A DNA stretch of 52,714 nucleotides from positions 1-52,714 of the forward strand of contig NZ_SBIK01000018.1 in NCBI RefSeq assembly GCF_006503695.1, given 5' to 3'. The DNA comes from Tepidiphilus succinatimandens (lineage in GTDB: Bacteria > Pseudomonadota > Gammaproteobacteria > Burkholderiales > Rhodocyclaceae). The notes under the pieces were generated by a model, which saw only the letters and a list, made by a program, of their open reading frames with translations, was not told the origin of the DNA and did no database searches. Positions within the stretch are counted from its first letter, which is position 1; each line of letters opens with the position of its first letter. The position numbers were made by a program, and so were the translations under genes. This document shows, in pieces, positions 26,506 through 36,148 of this stretch.

Positions 26506-28148
26506 TGGGCCTGTAGCCTCGTGCTGCTGCGCACGTACCACACGGTAGCCAAGGGCGCGATGAGCCCAATGGCGATCACGGCGGTGAGCAGCATACCGAG
26601 CTGGGAATAGTCGGCCGGCACGAGCACGGTGCCGTCGGGGGCGCGCACCTCGCGCGTGACCACGAAGATCGTGTTGAGGTACTTCGTGCCCAGTTCGGCG
26701 GCCGACAACGCCAGATTGGTGAAGGAAGCCATCACGGCGAAAAACGTGGCCTTGAGGTGTGGCGGCGCCGAGTGCGCGATCCAGGCGAGCATGGGCACCA
26801 TCGACACTTGTCCCAGCGGCGATTCGACGGCGGTATTGACCAGGGCAATGAAGCGCGCGTCGATCACGCCGTGGGTCATCCGGCTGGTCCATTCGTGCAG
26901 GCCGTGATACATCCCCAGGTAGGGCAGCGAGAGCAGCGATCCGATCACCGACAGGATCACCACGATGTCGAGAATGGAGCGCTCGGCCATGAAGCGGCGG
27001 AAGATGAAGAGCCCCGCCAAGGTGAGCACCGAGCCGATCAGGGAGAGCCTGGCAAGGAAGGATTGGTCGAAGCCGAGCACGTCGATCATCCACCAGCTGA
27101 GCCCCGGACCGGCGGTGGGCGTGGCGCGGAAGACGAAGATCACCAGCGCCGTGCCGGCGAGGGTACGCCGCGCCAAGGGCGTGAGTTCGTTCATGAGGCG
27201 GCGCATCAAAAAGAGGATCACCGCCATGGAACCGGCAAAGATCACCTCTTGGTTGCCGGGAAAATCCAGCAGCCCCATCGTCACGGTGAAGGCGACGAAA
27301 AAGAGGCTCCCCCACAGCAGTGGCCAGTTGGGCGCCGGAGCTTCCACGCTGGCTTCGTTCCACAGGGCCGGGTCGAGGCCGCGCCGCAGGTGGCGGCGCC
27401 GCGCCTGCCGGCGCATCCAGGCCGCCATGAGCACGCCGGAGACCGACACGAGAGGGATGACGAGCGCCAGCGCATACACCCGCGCATAGAGCGGGGCTTT
27501 CTGCGCCGCCGTGAGCTGCTCGGTGCCCGAGAAAACGAGCACATTGGCGAGCGACACCAGCACCCCGCCGCCAAGGATCGCGATGCGCCCCAGCGTCTGC
27601 AGCGTGGTGTGCATGAGCTTGATCTGCGCCTCGGGCAGTGGCTCGCCGCGCTCGTCGCGCGTGGGCACCGCCTCCACCGTCATCGCGTCGGCCACCACGT
27701 CCTGCAAGACGTAGCCGAGCGGTGCGAGTAGCGTCGAGAGCACATACCAGTAGGAAACGGGCCACAACGCCGCCATGGCCTCCCGGTCGGTGGTGAGCCC
27801 GATCATGATGAGAAGGCTCGCGGCGATCAGGGCGGCGCCCAGCCAGACGAAGAGCGCCTTGCGGCGCCAGAAGAGATCGACCAGATGCCCCAAGGGCATT
27901 TTCAGCGCCCAGGGGATGCCGGCCCAGAAACCGAGCGCGGCGAGAAAGGCCGCCGAGAGGTCGAGGTATTCCTTGACGAAGAAGGTACCGGCGATGCCGG
28001 TGAGCCCCGAGATGCCCGCCGCCATGTAGATCATGAGCGGCGGCAGGAAGCTCCAGCGCCATTCCTTGGCCAGTTCCAGCACGTCGTCCCGCCACCAGCG
28101 GCGCAGGGCAAGCATCAGGCGCAAGGGCAACGCGGGACGCATCGTCAT
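26502..28148 (-). CDS. BT1/MFS-type membrane transporter
   Basis: A 548-residue inner-membrane protein with about 12-14 predicted helices. The segment GIPWALKMPLGHLVDLFWRRK near the front is the loop signature of the major facilitator superfamily, and the overall pattern (PLGYVLQDVVADAMTVEAVP) resembles the BT1/folate-biopterin and AmpG-like branches. The substrate is unknown. It lies downstream of malate synthase on the same strand, separated by about 100 bases with a strong hairpin, and overlaps the DUF4212 gene. Membership of a glyoxylate or acetate-use unit is inferred only from position. Confidence 0.75.
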   Translation of the reverse strand: MTMRPALPLRLMLALRRWWRDDVLELAKEWRWSFLPPLMIYMAAGISGLTGIAGTFFVKEYLDLSAAFLAALGFWAGIPWALKMPLGHLVDLFWRRKALFVWLGAALIAASLLIMIGLTTDREAMAALWPVSYWYVLSTLLAPLGYVLQDVVADAMTVEAVPTRDERGEPLPEAQIKLMHTTLQTLGRIAILGGGVLVSLANVLVFSGTEQLTAAQKAPLYARVYALALVIPLVSVSGVLMAAWMRRQARRRHLRRGLDPALWNEASVEAPAPNWPLLWGSLFFVAFTVTMGLLDFPGNQEVIFAGSMAVILFLMRRLMNELTPLARRTLAGTALVIFVFRATPTAGPGLSWWMIDVLGFDQSFLARLSLIGSVLTLAGLFIFRRFMAERSILDIVVILSVIGSLLSLPYLGMYHGLHEWTSRMTHGVIDARFIALVNTAVESPLGQVSMVPMLAWIAHSAPPHLKATFFAVMASFTNLALSAAELGTKYLNTIFVVTREVRAPDGTVLVPADYSQLGMLLTAVIAIGLIAPLATVWYVRSSTRLQAQ

Positions 28149-28180
28149 GCCGCATCATCCTTTGGTGCGAGAAGCGCATG

Positions 28181-28204
28181 CCGCCCCGCACGGCAGCGGG
28201 GCGG
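28181..28204 (-). terminator. GC hairpin between aceB and the transporter gene
   Basis: CCGCCCCGC (28181-28189) and GCGGGGCGG (28196-28204) make a perfect 9-bp stem with a 6-base loop. On the minus strand no T run follows, so it is more likely a partial stop or an mRNA-stabilising hairpin that lowers expression of the transporter relative to malate synthase. Confidence 0.4.
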
Positions 28205-28254
28205 GTCCAGGTCGGTGCGATGCTTCCGCGGGAAGAAACGCACCGTGGCCAGGC

Positions 28255-29856
28255 TCAGGGCAGCTCTTCGTAGAGGGGCAGTGTGAGGAATTCGGTGAAT
28301 TCCTCGCTGAGTGCCATCTTCTCGAAGATCTTCGCCGCCTTGTCGTAGTTGGCGGTGTCTTCCCCTTGCGCAGAGACTTCTGCCTTGACTTTGGCGAGCT
28401 CTTCGGGGATGAGGGTACGCACCAGCTCCGCCGTCACCTTGCGCCCGTCGTCCAGCACGCCTTTGGGGCTGTAGATCCACTGCCAGACCTGGGCGCGGGC
28501 GATCTCGGCGGTGGCGGCGTCTTCCATCAGGTTGTGGATCGCCACTGCGCCGTTGCCGCCCAGCCAGGAGCCCAGATAATGGATGGCTACGTTGATGTTG
28601 TTGCGTAGCCCCCCTTCGGTGATAGGCTTTTCCGGCTGGAAGTTGAGGAAGTCGCGCGCGGTGAAGGTCTCGTCGCGCTGCTTGTCCCACTGGTTGGGCC
28701 GATCGCCCAGCACGGCCTTGAATTCCTCCATGGCCACCTCGACCAGGCCCGGGTGGGCCACCCAGCCGCCGTCGAAACCGTCGTTGGCGTCGCGCCGCTT
28801 GTCGTGGCGCACGCCGGCGAGCGCCCGTTCGTTCGCTTCCGGGTCGTTCTTGATCGGGATGAGCGCGCTCATGCCGCCGATGGCCGGCGCGCCGCGCTTG
28901 TGGCAGGCTTTGACGAGCGCGAGCGCATAGGCGCGCATGAAGGGGACTTCCATGGTGATGCGGGCGCGGTCGGCCAGGCAGAAGTCCTTGTCCTTACGGA
29001 ACTTCTTGATGCAGGAGAAGATGTAATCCCAGCGCCCGGCGTTGAGCCCGGCGGAGTGGTCGCGCAGCTCGTAGAGGATCTCTTCCATTTCGAAGGTGGC
29101 AAGGATCGTCTCGATGAGCACCGTGGCCTTGATGGTGCCGCGTGGCAGCCCCAGTTCGTCCTGGGCGAAGCAGAAGACGTCGTTCCACAGGCGCGCTTCG
29201 AGATGGCTCTCGAGCTTGGGCAGGTAGTAGAAGGGGCCTTGGCCGCGCGCCAGCTGCTCTTTGGCGTTGTGGTAGAAGGCGAGGCCAAAGTCGAAGAGCG
29301 AGCCGGAGAGGCGCTGTCCGTCAACGGTGACGTGTTTTTCGTCGAGATGCCAGCCGCGCGGACGGATCTGCAGCACGGCGATCTGGTCGGCGAGCTTGTA
29401 TTCCTTGCCGTTTTCGGCCACGAAGTCGATTTTGCGGCGAATGGCGTCGTAGACGTTGATCTGCCCCTGCACCTGGTTGAACCAGTTGGGGCTGTTGGAA
29501 TCCTCGAAGTCGGTCATGTAGCTGTCCGCCCCCGAGTTGAAGGCATTGATGACCATCTTGCGGTCCGCCGCCGGGCCGGTGATTTCGGCGCGACGGCATT
29601 CGAGCGCCTTGGGTAGCGGCGCGATCTTCCAGTCGCCCTCGCGCACGGCGCGCGTCTCGGGCAGGAAGTCGGGTTTTTCGCCGGCGTCGATGCGCGCCTG
29701 GCGTTCTTGCCGTGCGCGCAGCAGCTCCTGGCGGCGGGGTTCGAAGCGGCGGTGCAGTTTGGCGACGAACTCGAGCGCGCCAGGGGTGAGGATTTCGTCG
29801 AAACGCGGGTGCAGCGGCGCGTGCAGTTGCACGCCTTGGGGCAAGGCGATGGTCAT
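28255..29856 (-). CDS. aceB: malate synthase A
   Basis: Glyoxylate shunt: glyoxylate plus acetyl-CoA to malate. The 533-residue length is that of the A form. Signatures include KATVLIETILATFEMEEI, LNAGRWDYIFS and, near the active site, GGMSALIPIKND. The ATG at 29856 has GAGAGGG upstream and follows the tauE stop by 21 bases, so tauE-aceB may be one unit. Isocitrate lyase (aceA) is not in the window, but aceK and icd are 2-5 kb away. Confidence 0.95.
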   Translation of the reverse strand: MTIALPQGVQLHAPLHPRFDEILTPGALEFVAKLHRRFEPRRQELLRARQERQARIDAGEKPDFLPETRAVREGDWKIAPLPKALECRRAEITGPAADRKMVINAFNSGADSYMTDFEDSNSPNWFNQVQGQINVYDAIRRKIDFVAENGKEYKLADQIAVLQIRPRGWHLDEKHVTVDGQRLSGSLFDFGLAFYHNAKEQLARGQGPFYYLPKLESHLEARLWNDVFCFAQDELGLPRGTIKATVLIETILATFEMEEILYELRDHSAGLNAGRWDYIFSCIKKFRKDKDFCLADRARITMEVPFMRAYALALVKACHKRGAPAIGGMSALIPIKNDPEANERALAGVRHDKRRDANDGFDGGWVAHPGLVEVAMEEFKAVLGDRPNQWDKQRDETFTARDFLNFQPEKPITEGGLRNNINVAIHYLGSWLGGNGAVAIHNLMEDAATAEIARAQVWQWIYSPKGVLDDGRKVTAELVRTLIPEELAKVKAEVSAQGEDTANYDKAAKIFEKMALSEEFTEFLTLPLYEELP

Positions 29857-29877
29857 GGGGTTTCCCTCTCTTCTCGA

Positions 29878-30636
29878 TCAAAAAAGGAAATAATAAAGCG
29901 TGAGTGCCGTTCCCACCAAGAGGATGAAGCGGCGCAGCCAAATGGCCGGCAGGCGGCGCGCCACGTATCCGGCCAGATATCCCCCCACGGCGGCGGCGAG
30001 CAAGACCACGAGCGTGTGCGGCCAGCTCACCGCGCCGCCCAGGGTGAAGGTGAGGGCGGCCACGCTGTAGATCACCGCCGAGAGCCAGTTCTTCAGCGCG
30101 TTGATCTCGTTGAGGTCCTCGATGCCCTGCATGGCGATGGCGGCGATCATCACGATGCCCATGCCGGCGCCGAAAAAACCGCCATAGATCGACACCAGCA
30201 GCTGGAAGAGCGTGCCGCCCCAGCCCAGCGCCTGGCGCGGCCCGGCGCGGCGACGCGCTTCCAGCCAGCGGTTGATGCGCGGCGCAAGCGCGAAGAGGAG
30301 CGTGGCCGTGAGCAGCAACCAGGGAACGAGGCGGGCGAAGAGGGCGTTGCTCGTCACCAGCAGCAAGCCACCGCCCAGCGCGCCGCCGACGAAGGCGGCG
30401 AGCGTCAGGCGCGGCAGGTGCTGGCGGTAGCGGGCGAGCTCGCGGCGATAGGCCCAGGCGCTCGCCAGGCTCGCCGGCCACAGGGCCACCGAGTTGCTCG
30501 CGTTGGCAGTGACCGGTGGCAGGCCAATGGCGAGCAGCGCCGGAAAGGAGATGAAGGTGCCGCCGCCAGCGATCGCGTTCATCGCGCCGGCGCCAAACCC
30601 GCCCAGTGCGAGCAGGGTCCATTCGCTTGCCGTCAT
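29878..30636 (-). CDS. TauE/SafE family sulfite or organic-acid exporter
   Basis: A 252-residue membrane protein with about 8 helices and the TauE/SafE N-terminal motif GGGTFISFPALLAIGLPPVTANASNS, plus a second-half repeat (GGFFGAGMGI). The family exports sulfite, sulfoacetate or related anions; substrate cannot be assigned. The binding site GGAGGG precedes ATG 30636. It lies directly before aceB, suggesting a role in acetate or glyoxylate growth, which is inference. Confidence 0.85.
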   Translation of the reverse strand: MTASEWTLLALGGFGAGAMNAIAGGGTFISFPALLAIGLPPVTANASNSVALWPASLASAWAYRRELARYRQHLPRLTLAAFVGGALGGGLLLVTSNALFARLVPWLLLTATLLFALAPRINRWLEARRRAGPRQALGWGGTLFQLLVSIYGGFFGAGMGIVMIAAIAMQGIEDLNEINALKNWLSAVIYSVAALTFTLGGAVSWPHTLVVLLAAAVGGYLAGYVARRLPAIWLRRFILLVGTALTLYYFLF

Positions 30637-30668
30637 CTTTCCCTCCGCTCGATTGGATGCGAAGGATT

Positions 30669-31205
30669 CTAGCCGGGAGTCGCTGTTTGGTCCGTTTTTT
30701 CCGGAAAGAAGGAAGGGGCGTCGGCCGGGTTCCAGTCACGGGGGAATCGCTCCAGCCAGGGGCGCAGCTGAAGGTCTTCCTTGATGATGTGGTCGATGAG
30801 CCAGGAGCGCAGCAGCGAGAGCAGGTCGCGTCGGGTGTCGTCGTCTAGGGCATCGAGCGTGGTGCGATCGACCGGCTGGGCGAGGATGCGACCGGTGAGG
30901 TCTTGCAGCTGCCGTTTGAGCGTTTCGTGCGCGCGGTGATGCTCGCCGAGGTGAGGGTAGCCTGCTGCCCGTTGGATTGCCTCTTCGCGCGTGAAGTGCT
31001 CCTCGGTGTAGCGGGCGAGTTCGTCGAGCGCGACGGTGAGCTGGGCGAGCGAGGCGCGCCTGAGGATCAGCGACTGGATGCGGTCGACGAGCTCGATCAG
31101 CCAGCGGTGGTCGCGGTCGATGGCGTCGTTGTGCACCGAGAGCGCCTCGCGCCATTGAAGCTGGAACGCAGGCTCGGGTCGGGGATCCATGGCGGGCGAA
31201 TTCAT
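30669..31205 (-). CDS. bacteriohemerythrin-like diiron protein
   Basis: A 178-residue four-helix hemerythrin. All seven ligands can be placed with the family spacing: His33, His70, Glu74, His89, His93, His139 and Asp144. It is soluble and should bind oxygen or sense it. The start may be ATG 31205 or 31190; neither has a clear binding site, and an ATG at 31250 overlaps the promoter region. A C-terminal proline-rich tail follows the domain. It diverges from the HIT gene. Confidence 0.88.
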   Translation of the reverse strand: MNSPAMDPRPEPAFQLQWREALSVHNDAIDRDHRWLIELVDRIQSLILRRASLAQLTVALDELARYTEEHFTREEAIQRAAGYPHLGEHHRAHETLKRQLQDLTGRILAQPVDRTTLDALDDDTRRDLLSLLRSWLIDHIIKEDLQLRPWLERFPRDWNPADAPSFFPEKTDQTATPG

Positions 31206-31214
31206 GGCGGTCGC

Positions 31215-31243
31215 TTGCAGCGCAATAAAGAGCGGATTATAGT
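31215..31243 (+). promoter_or_regulatory. candidate promoter of the HIT gene
   Basis: TTGCAG (31215-31220) and TATAGT (31238-31243) are 17 bases apart, 29 bases before the HIT start. The -10 overlaps a TATAAT on the other strand (31241-31236) that could serve the hemerythrin gene, so the two promoters may compete. Confidence 0.45.
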
Positions 31244-31271
31244 GATCCAATTCACGTTTGGGGAATGTGCT

Positions 31272-31730
31272 ATGCCGCCTTCTGCCGATCGTTTCGATAG
31301 CTGCCCTCTATGCCTTGGGAAAGCGGAAGACGTCCTGTGGCGCGACGCGCGCTGCCGCATCATCGACGCTCGCCACGCCGACTACCCTGGCTACCTGCGC
31401 GTGATCTGGGAAGCACACGTCGCCGAGATGACGGACCTGGGCGCGGCCGACTGCGCGCACCTGTGGCAAGTGGTGCTCGGTGCGGAGCGCGTGCTGCGCC
31501 GTCTCATGAGCCCGGACAAGGTGAACCTCGCCAGTCTGGGCAACATGGTGCCGCACCTGCACTGGCACGTGATTCCGCGCTATCGCGACGACGCGCACTT
31601 TCCCGATGCCATCTGGGCCCCGCCGCGCCGTCGCGGTTCGTCGCCGCACGCCGTGATCCTTCCCTCGGCGACGCTTGCCGCCGCGCTGCGGGCAGAGTTG
31701 GGCGGCAGCGGAGCGACGGCATTCGCCTGA
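31272..31730 (+). CDS. HIT family nucleotide-binding hydrolase
   Basis: A 152-residue HIT protein with the triad HLHWHV (His95, His97, His99). Such proteins cleave nucleoside phosphoramidates or dinucleoside polyphosphates; this Cys-x-x-Cys start (CPLC) branch is common in betaproteobacteria. The ATG at 31272 has GGGGAA upstream. It lies just upstream of tRNA-Ser, which has its own -10-like TAGAAT at 31739-31744. Confidence 0.9.
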   Translation: MPPSADRFDSCPLCLGKAEDVLWRDARCRIIDARHADYPGYLRVIWEAHVAEMTDLGAADCAHLWQVVLGAERVLRRLMSPDKVNLASLGNMVPHLHWHVIPRYRDDAHFPDAIWAPPRRRGSSPHAVILPSATLAAALRAELGGSGATAFA

Positions 31731-31776
31731 ACTTGCGGTAGAATCGCCTGCGCCGGCGCGCAAGGCGCTGGTGCAC

Positions 31777-31866
31777 GGAGGCGTGGCCGAGCGGTTGAAG
31801 GCAGCGGTCTTGAAAACCGCCAGGGGTTTGCGCCCCTCGTGAGTTCGAATCTCACCGCCTCCGCCA
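31777..31866 (+). tRNA. tRNA-Ser (UGA)
   Basis: A 90-base class II tRNA with encoded CCA at 31864-31866. The acceptor stem GGAGGCG/CGCCTCC closes, the anticodon stem GCGGT/ACCGC holds loop CTTGAAA with anticodon TGA at 31811-31813, a long variable arm follows, and GTTCGAATC marks the T loop. It reads UCA and related serine codons. Confidence 0.97.
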
Positions 31867-31902
31867 TTTTTCTTTGTTTTTCAATACCTTCAATACAGAT
31901 CG

Positions 31903-33243
31903 TCATTTTCCTGCTTCGATCAGGATGATGTCGATGTCCATCACGTTCGTCCCGGTCGGCCCGGGACGGAAGTGGCTACAGTCCCCGGTGAGGGCATCGA
32001 ACGTGGCGAAAAACGTATAGGAATCGCAGCGCGCGAGAAAATCGTCGGGGTCGAGCCCCAGCGCGCGGGCGCGGGCGATGGTGTCGCCATCGACATAGGC
32101 GCCGGCAGCGTCGGTGGGACCATCGGTGCCGTCGGTGCCGGCGGCAAGGAGCGAGATGCGGGGATGGCCCGAGACCTCCCGCGCGAAGGCGAGCGCCAGG
32201 TGCTGGTTGCGTCCGCCCTTGCCGTTACCGAGCACCTGCACCGTGGTCTCGCCGCCTGCGAGCAGGCAGCGCCGTTCCTTCGTCGATCGTTCCTCGTTCA
32301 GTGCAATGTGCGCCAGATGGTGGGCAGCGGCGACGGCATCGCCTTGCAGCGTCTCGGTGAGAAGGGTGCTGCGATAGCCCAGGCGCTGCGCTGTCGCTTG
32401 CGCCGCGATCAGCGCCTCGTGCAGGTTCCCGATTACCGCCGTGTGGCTGCGGGCGAGCCGGGGATCGCCCGGTTTGGGTGACTCGGGAATTTCTCCTCTC
32501 AGGCCGCGGCGCAGGTGTGCCGCCACGCGCGACGGAACGCGTGCTTGCAGGCCATGGCGCTCGAGGATGGACCAGGCTTCGGCATAGGTGGAAGGGTCGG
32601 GTACCGTCGGGCCGGAGGCGATGATCTCCGGCGGATCGCCGATCACGTCCGAGAGTACGAGCGTGAGGAGGGTGGCCGGATGGGCGGCCACGGCGAGCCG
32701 TCCACCCTTGACGGCCGAGAGGTGTTTGCGCACCGTGTTGAGTTCGCGGACGTCGGCGCCGGCGGCGAGCAGCAAGGCGGTGGTTTCTTGGATGTCTGCC
32801 AGCGTCAGGCCGGGCAGAGGGTGCTCGAGCAGGGCCGAAGCGCCACCGGTGAGCAGGCACAGCACCAAAGTACGTTCGTCGGCCTCCTCCAGCAATTGCA
32901 GGATGCGGGCGGCCGCGGCGAGGCCGGCCGCGTCGGGGACGGGGTGCGCCGCTTCGGCGAGCTCGATCGTGCGCAGAGGAGCGGCATGGCCGTACTTGAC
33001 GACGACGAGGCCGGCGGTGAGCCGATCGCCGAGCAAGTCCTCCGCCGCCTGGGCCATGGTCGCCGCTCCTTTCCCCGCCCCGACGACGAGGAGGCGCTCG
33101 AAGCGTTCGAGCGCGTAGGATGTGCCGTCATTGAGCAGCAGGCGGTCGGCGTCGCGCCGCACGGCCCGCCGCAGCGCCGCGCCGGGATCGACGGCAGCGA
33201 TGGCGGCGTGGAAAATTGTTTCGTGCGGCTGGGGAAGGCGCAC
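31903..33243 (-). CDS. glycerate 2-kinase (MOFRL family)
   Basis: Phosphorylates glycerate to 2-phosphoglycerate, joining it to glycolysis. The 446-residue protein has an N-terminal nucleotide-binding half (LLVVGAGKGAATMAQ) and the C-terminal MOFRL domain with GGETTVQVLGNGKGGRNQ and GTDGTDGPTDAAGA, as in GckA/TtuD. It starts 7 bases after the lactate permease stop, so the two are one unit. Glycerate would come from glyoxylate by way of tartronate semialdehyde; those genes are not in the window. Confidence 0.92.
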   Translation of the reverse strand: MRLPQPHETIFHAAIAAVDPGAALRRAVRRDADRLLLNDGTSYALERFERLLVVGAGKGAATMAQAAEDLLGDRLTAGLVVVKYGHAAPLRTIELAEAAHPVPDAAGLAAAARILQLLEEADERTLVLCLLTGGASALLEHPLPGLTLADIQETTALLLAAGADVRELNTVRKHLSAVKGGRLAVAAHPATLLTLVLSDVIGDPPEIIASGPTVPDPSTYAEAWSILERHGLQARVPSRVAAHLRRGLRGEIPESPKPGDPRLARSHTAVIGNLHEALIAAQATAQRLGYRSTLLTETLQGDAVAAAHHLAHIALNEERSTKERRCLLAGGETTVQVLGNGKGGRNQHLALAFAREVSGHPRISLLAAGTDGTDGPTDAAGAYVDGDTIARARALGLDPDDFLARCDSYTFFATFDALTGDCSHFRPGPTGTNVMDIDIILIEAGK

Positions 33244-33250
33244 TGCGGGC

Positions 33251-34912
<1,662 letters not shown>

Positions 34913-34970
34913 GTCTCGTCTCCTCTCTTGGTGTGGTTATTGGCGGTCGATTGTCGTCGGCGCCGTTTCA

Positions 34971-34998
34971 TTGTACCCTAATCGAAATATTGTATCGT
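34971..34998 (+). promoter_or_regulatory. candidate dctP promoter with repeated ATTGT boxes
   Basis: TTGTAC (34971-34976) and TATCGT (34993-34998) are 16 bases apart. ATTGTM boxes recur at 34950, 34970 and 34989, spaced 20 and 19 bases, so a regulator could bind in tandem on one helix face. The gap is shared with lldP. The regulator is not identified. Confidence 0.4.
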
Positions 34999-35019
34999 TT
35001 GATAAAAAGTGGAGGAGGG

Positions 35020-36102
35020 ATGCAACGACGTCGTTTCATCCAGGGAACCGGCTTGGCCGGAATCCTTTTTTCCGGGATGGCTCCGGCCGTGGTAATGGCC
35101 CAGCGCAACGTGCGCTGGCGCCTGGCCTCGAGCTATCCGCGTTCGCTCGACACGCTCTTCGGCGTGAGCGAGGATTTTGCGCGCAACGTCGCCGACCTGA
35201 CCGACGGTGCCTTTCAGATCGACATTTCGGCCGGAGGGGAGATCGTTCCGGCGCTGAGTGTGTTCGATGCGGTGCAAAACGGCACGGTGGAGATGGCGCA
35301 CGCCATCACCTTTTATTTCATCGGCAAGAATGAGGCCTTCGCCTTCGACGCGATCCTGCCTTTCGGCATGAACGCCCGGATGATGAATGCCTGGATGTAC
35401 GATGGTGGGGGATTGCAGCTCCTGCGCGAGATCTATGCCCGTTACGGCATCGTCAATTTCCCCCTAGGCAATACCGGAGCGCAGTGGGGCGGGTGGTATC
35501 GCAAGGAGATCCGCTCGGTCGATGATTTGAAGGGCCTGAAGATGCGCATGGGCAACATGGCCGGCCACGTGCTCGGCAAGCTCGGGGCGGTGTCCCAGGC
35601 CATTCCCGGCGGCGAGGTCTATCAGGCGCTGGAGAAAGGGACGATCGACGCAGTGGAATGGAGCTCGCCCTACGACGACCAGAAGCTGGGTTTTCATCGC
35701 GTCGCTCCCTACGGCTATTATCCGGCATGGTGGGAGGGCAGCGCCCAGGTGACCTTGCTCGTCAATGCCAAGGCGTACGAATCCTTGCCCAAAGCCTATC
35801 AGGAAGCGATCCGCATCGCCGCCACCGACGCGCACACCCGCATGCTCGCCAAGTACGATGCACGCAATCCCGAGGCGCTGCGCCGCCTCATCGCCGAGGG
35901 GGCCAAGATCCAGCGCATGCCCAAGGAGGTGATGGACGCGGCCTTCAAGGCGAGCCGCGAGGTCTTTGCCGAGTTCGAGGCGAAGAGCGAGGATTTCCGC
36001 CGCCTGAACGCGCAGTACCAGAAGTTCCTGCGCGACGAATACGCCTGGTTCCGCCTCTCGGAGCTGAGCTACGACCAATACATGGCCGGTTTGCCGCTGT
36101 GA
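35020..36102 (+). CDS. dctP: TRAP transporter substrate-binding protein (TakP/lactate type)
   Basis: A 360-residue periplasmic binding protein with a twin-arginine leader (RRRFIQ, cut near VMA-Q). The sequence follows the TakP (2-oxoacid) and lactate-binding branch: RLASSYPRSLDTLFG, GLKMRMGNMAGHVLG with the conserved carboxylate-binding arginine, and a YDDQKLGFHRVAPYGYYPAWWEG block. It should bind a monocarboxylate 2-oxo or 2-hydroxy acid. The ATG has GGAGGAGG directly upstream. The next gene encodes a D-lactate-type dehydrogenase, which supports lactate or a similar acid as substrate. Confidence 0.93.
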   Translation: MQRRRFIQGTGLAGILFSGMAPAVVMAQRNVRWRLASSYPRSLDTLFGVSEDFARNVADLTDGAFQIDISAGGEIVPALSVFDAVQNGTVEMAHAITFYFIGKNEAFAFDAILPFGMNARMMNAWMYDGGGLQLLREIYARYGIVNFPLGNTGAQWGGWYRKEIRSVDDLKGLKMRMGNMAGHVLGKLGAVSQAIPGGEVYQALEKGTIDAVEWSSPYDDQKLGFHRVAPYGYYPAWWEGSAQVTLLVNAKAYESLPKAYQEAIRIAATDAHTRMLAKYDARNPEALRRLIAEGAKIQRMPKEVMDAAFKASREVFAEFEAKSEDFRRLNAQYQKFLRDEYAWFRLSELSYDQYMAGLPL

Positions 36103-36148
36103 GCGCCCAGTGCGCTCGCTCTGAGCGACCCTTCCCGAGGACGAAACG

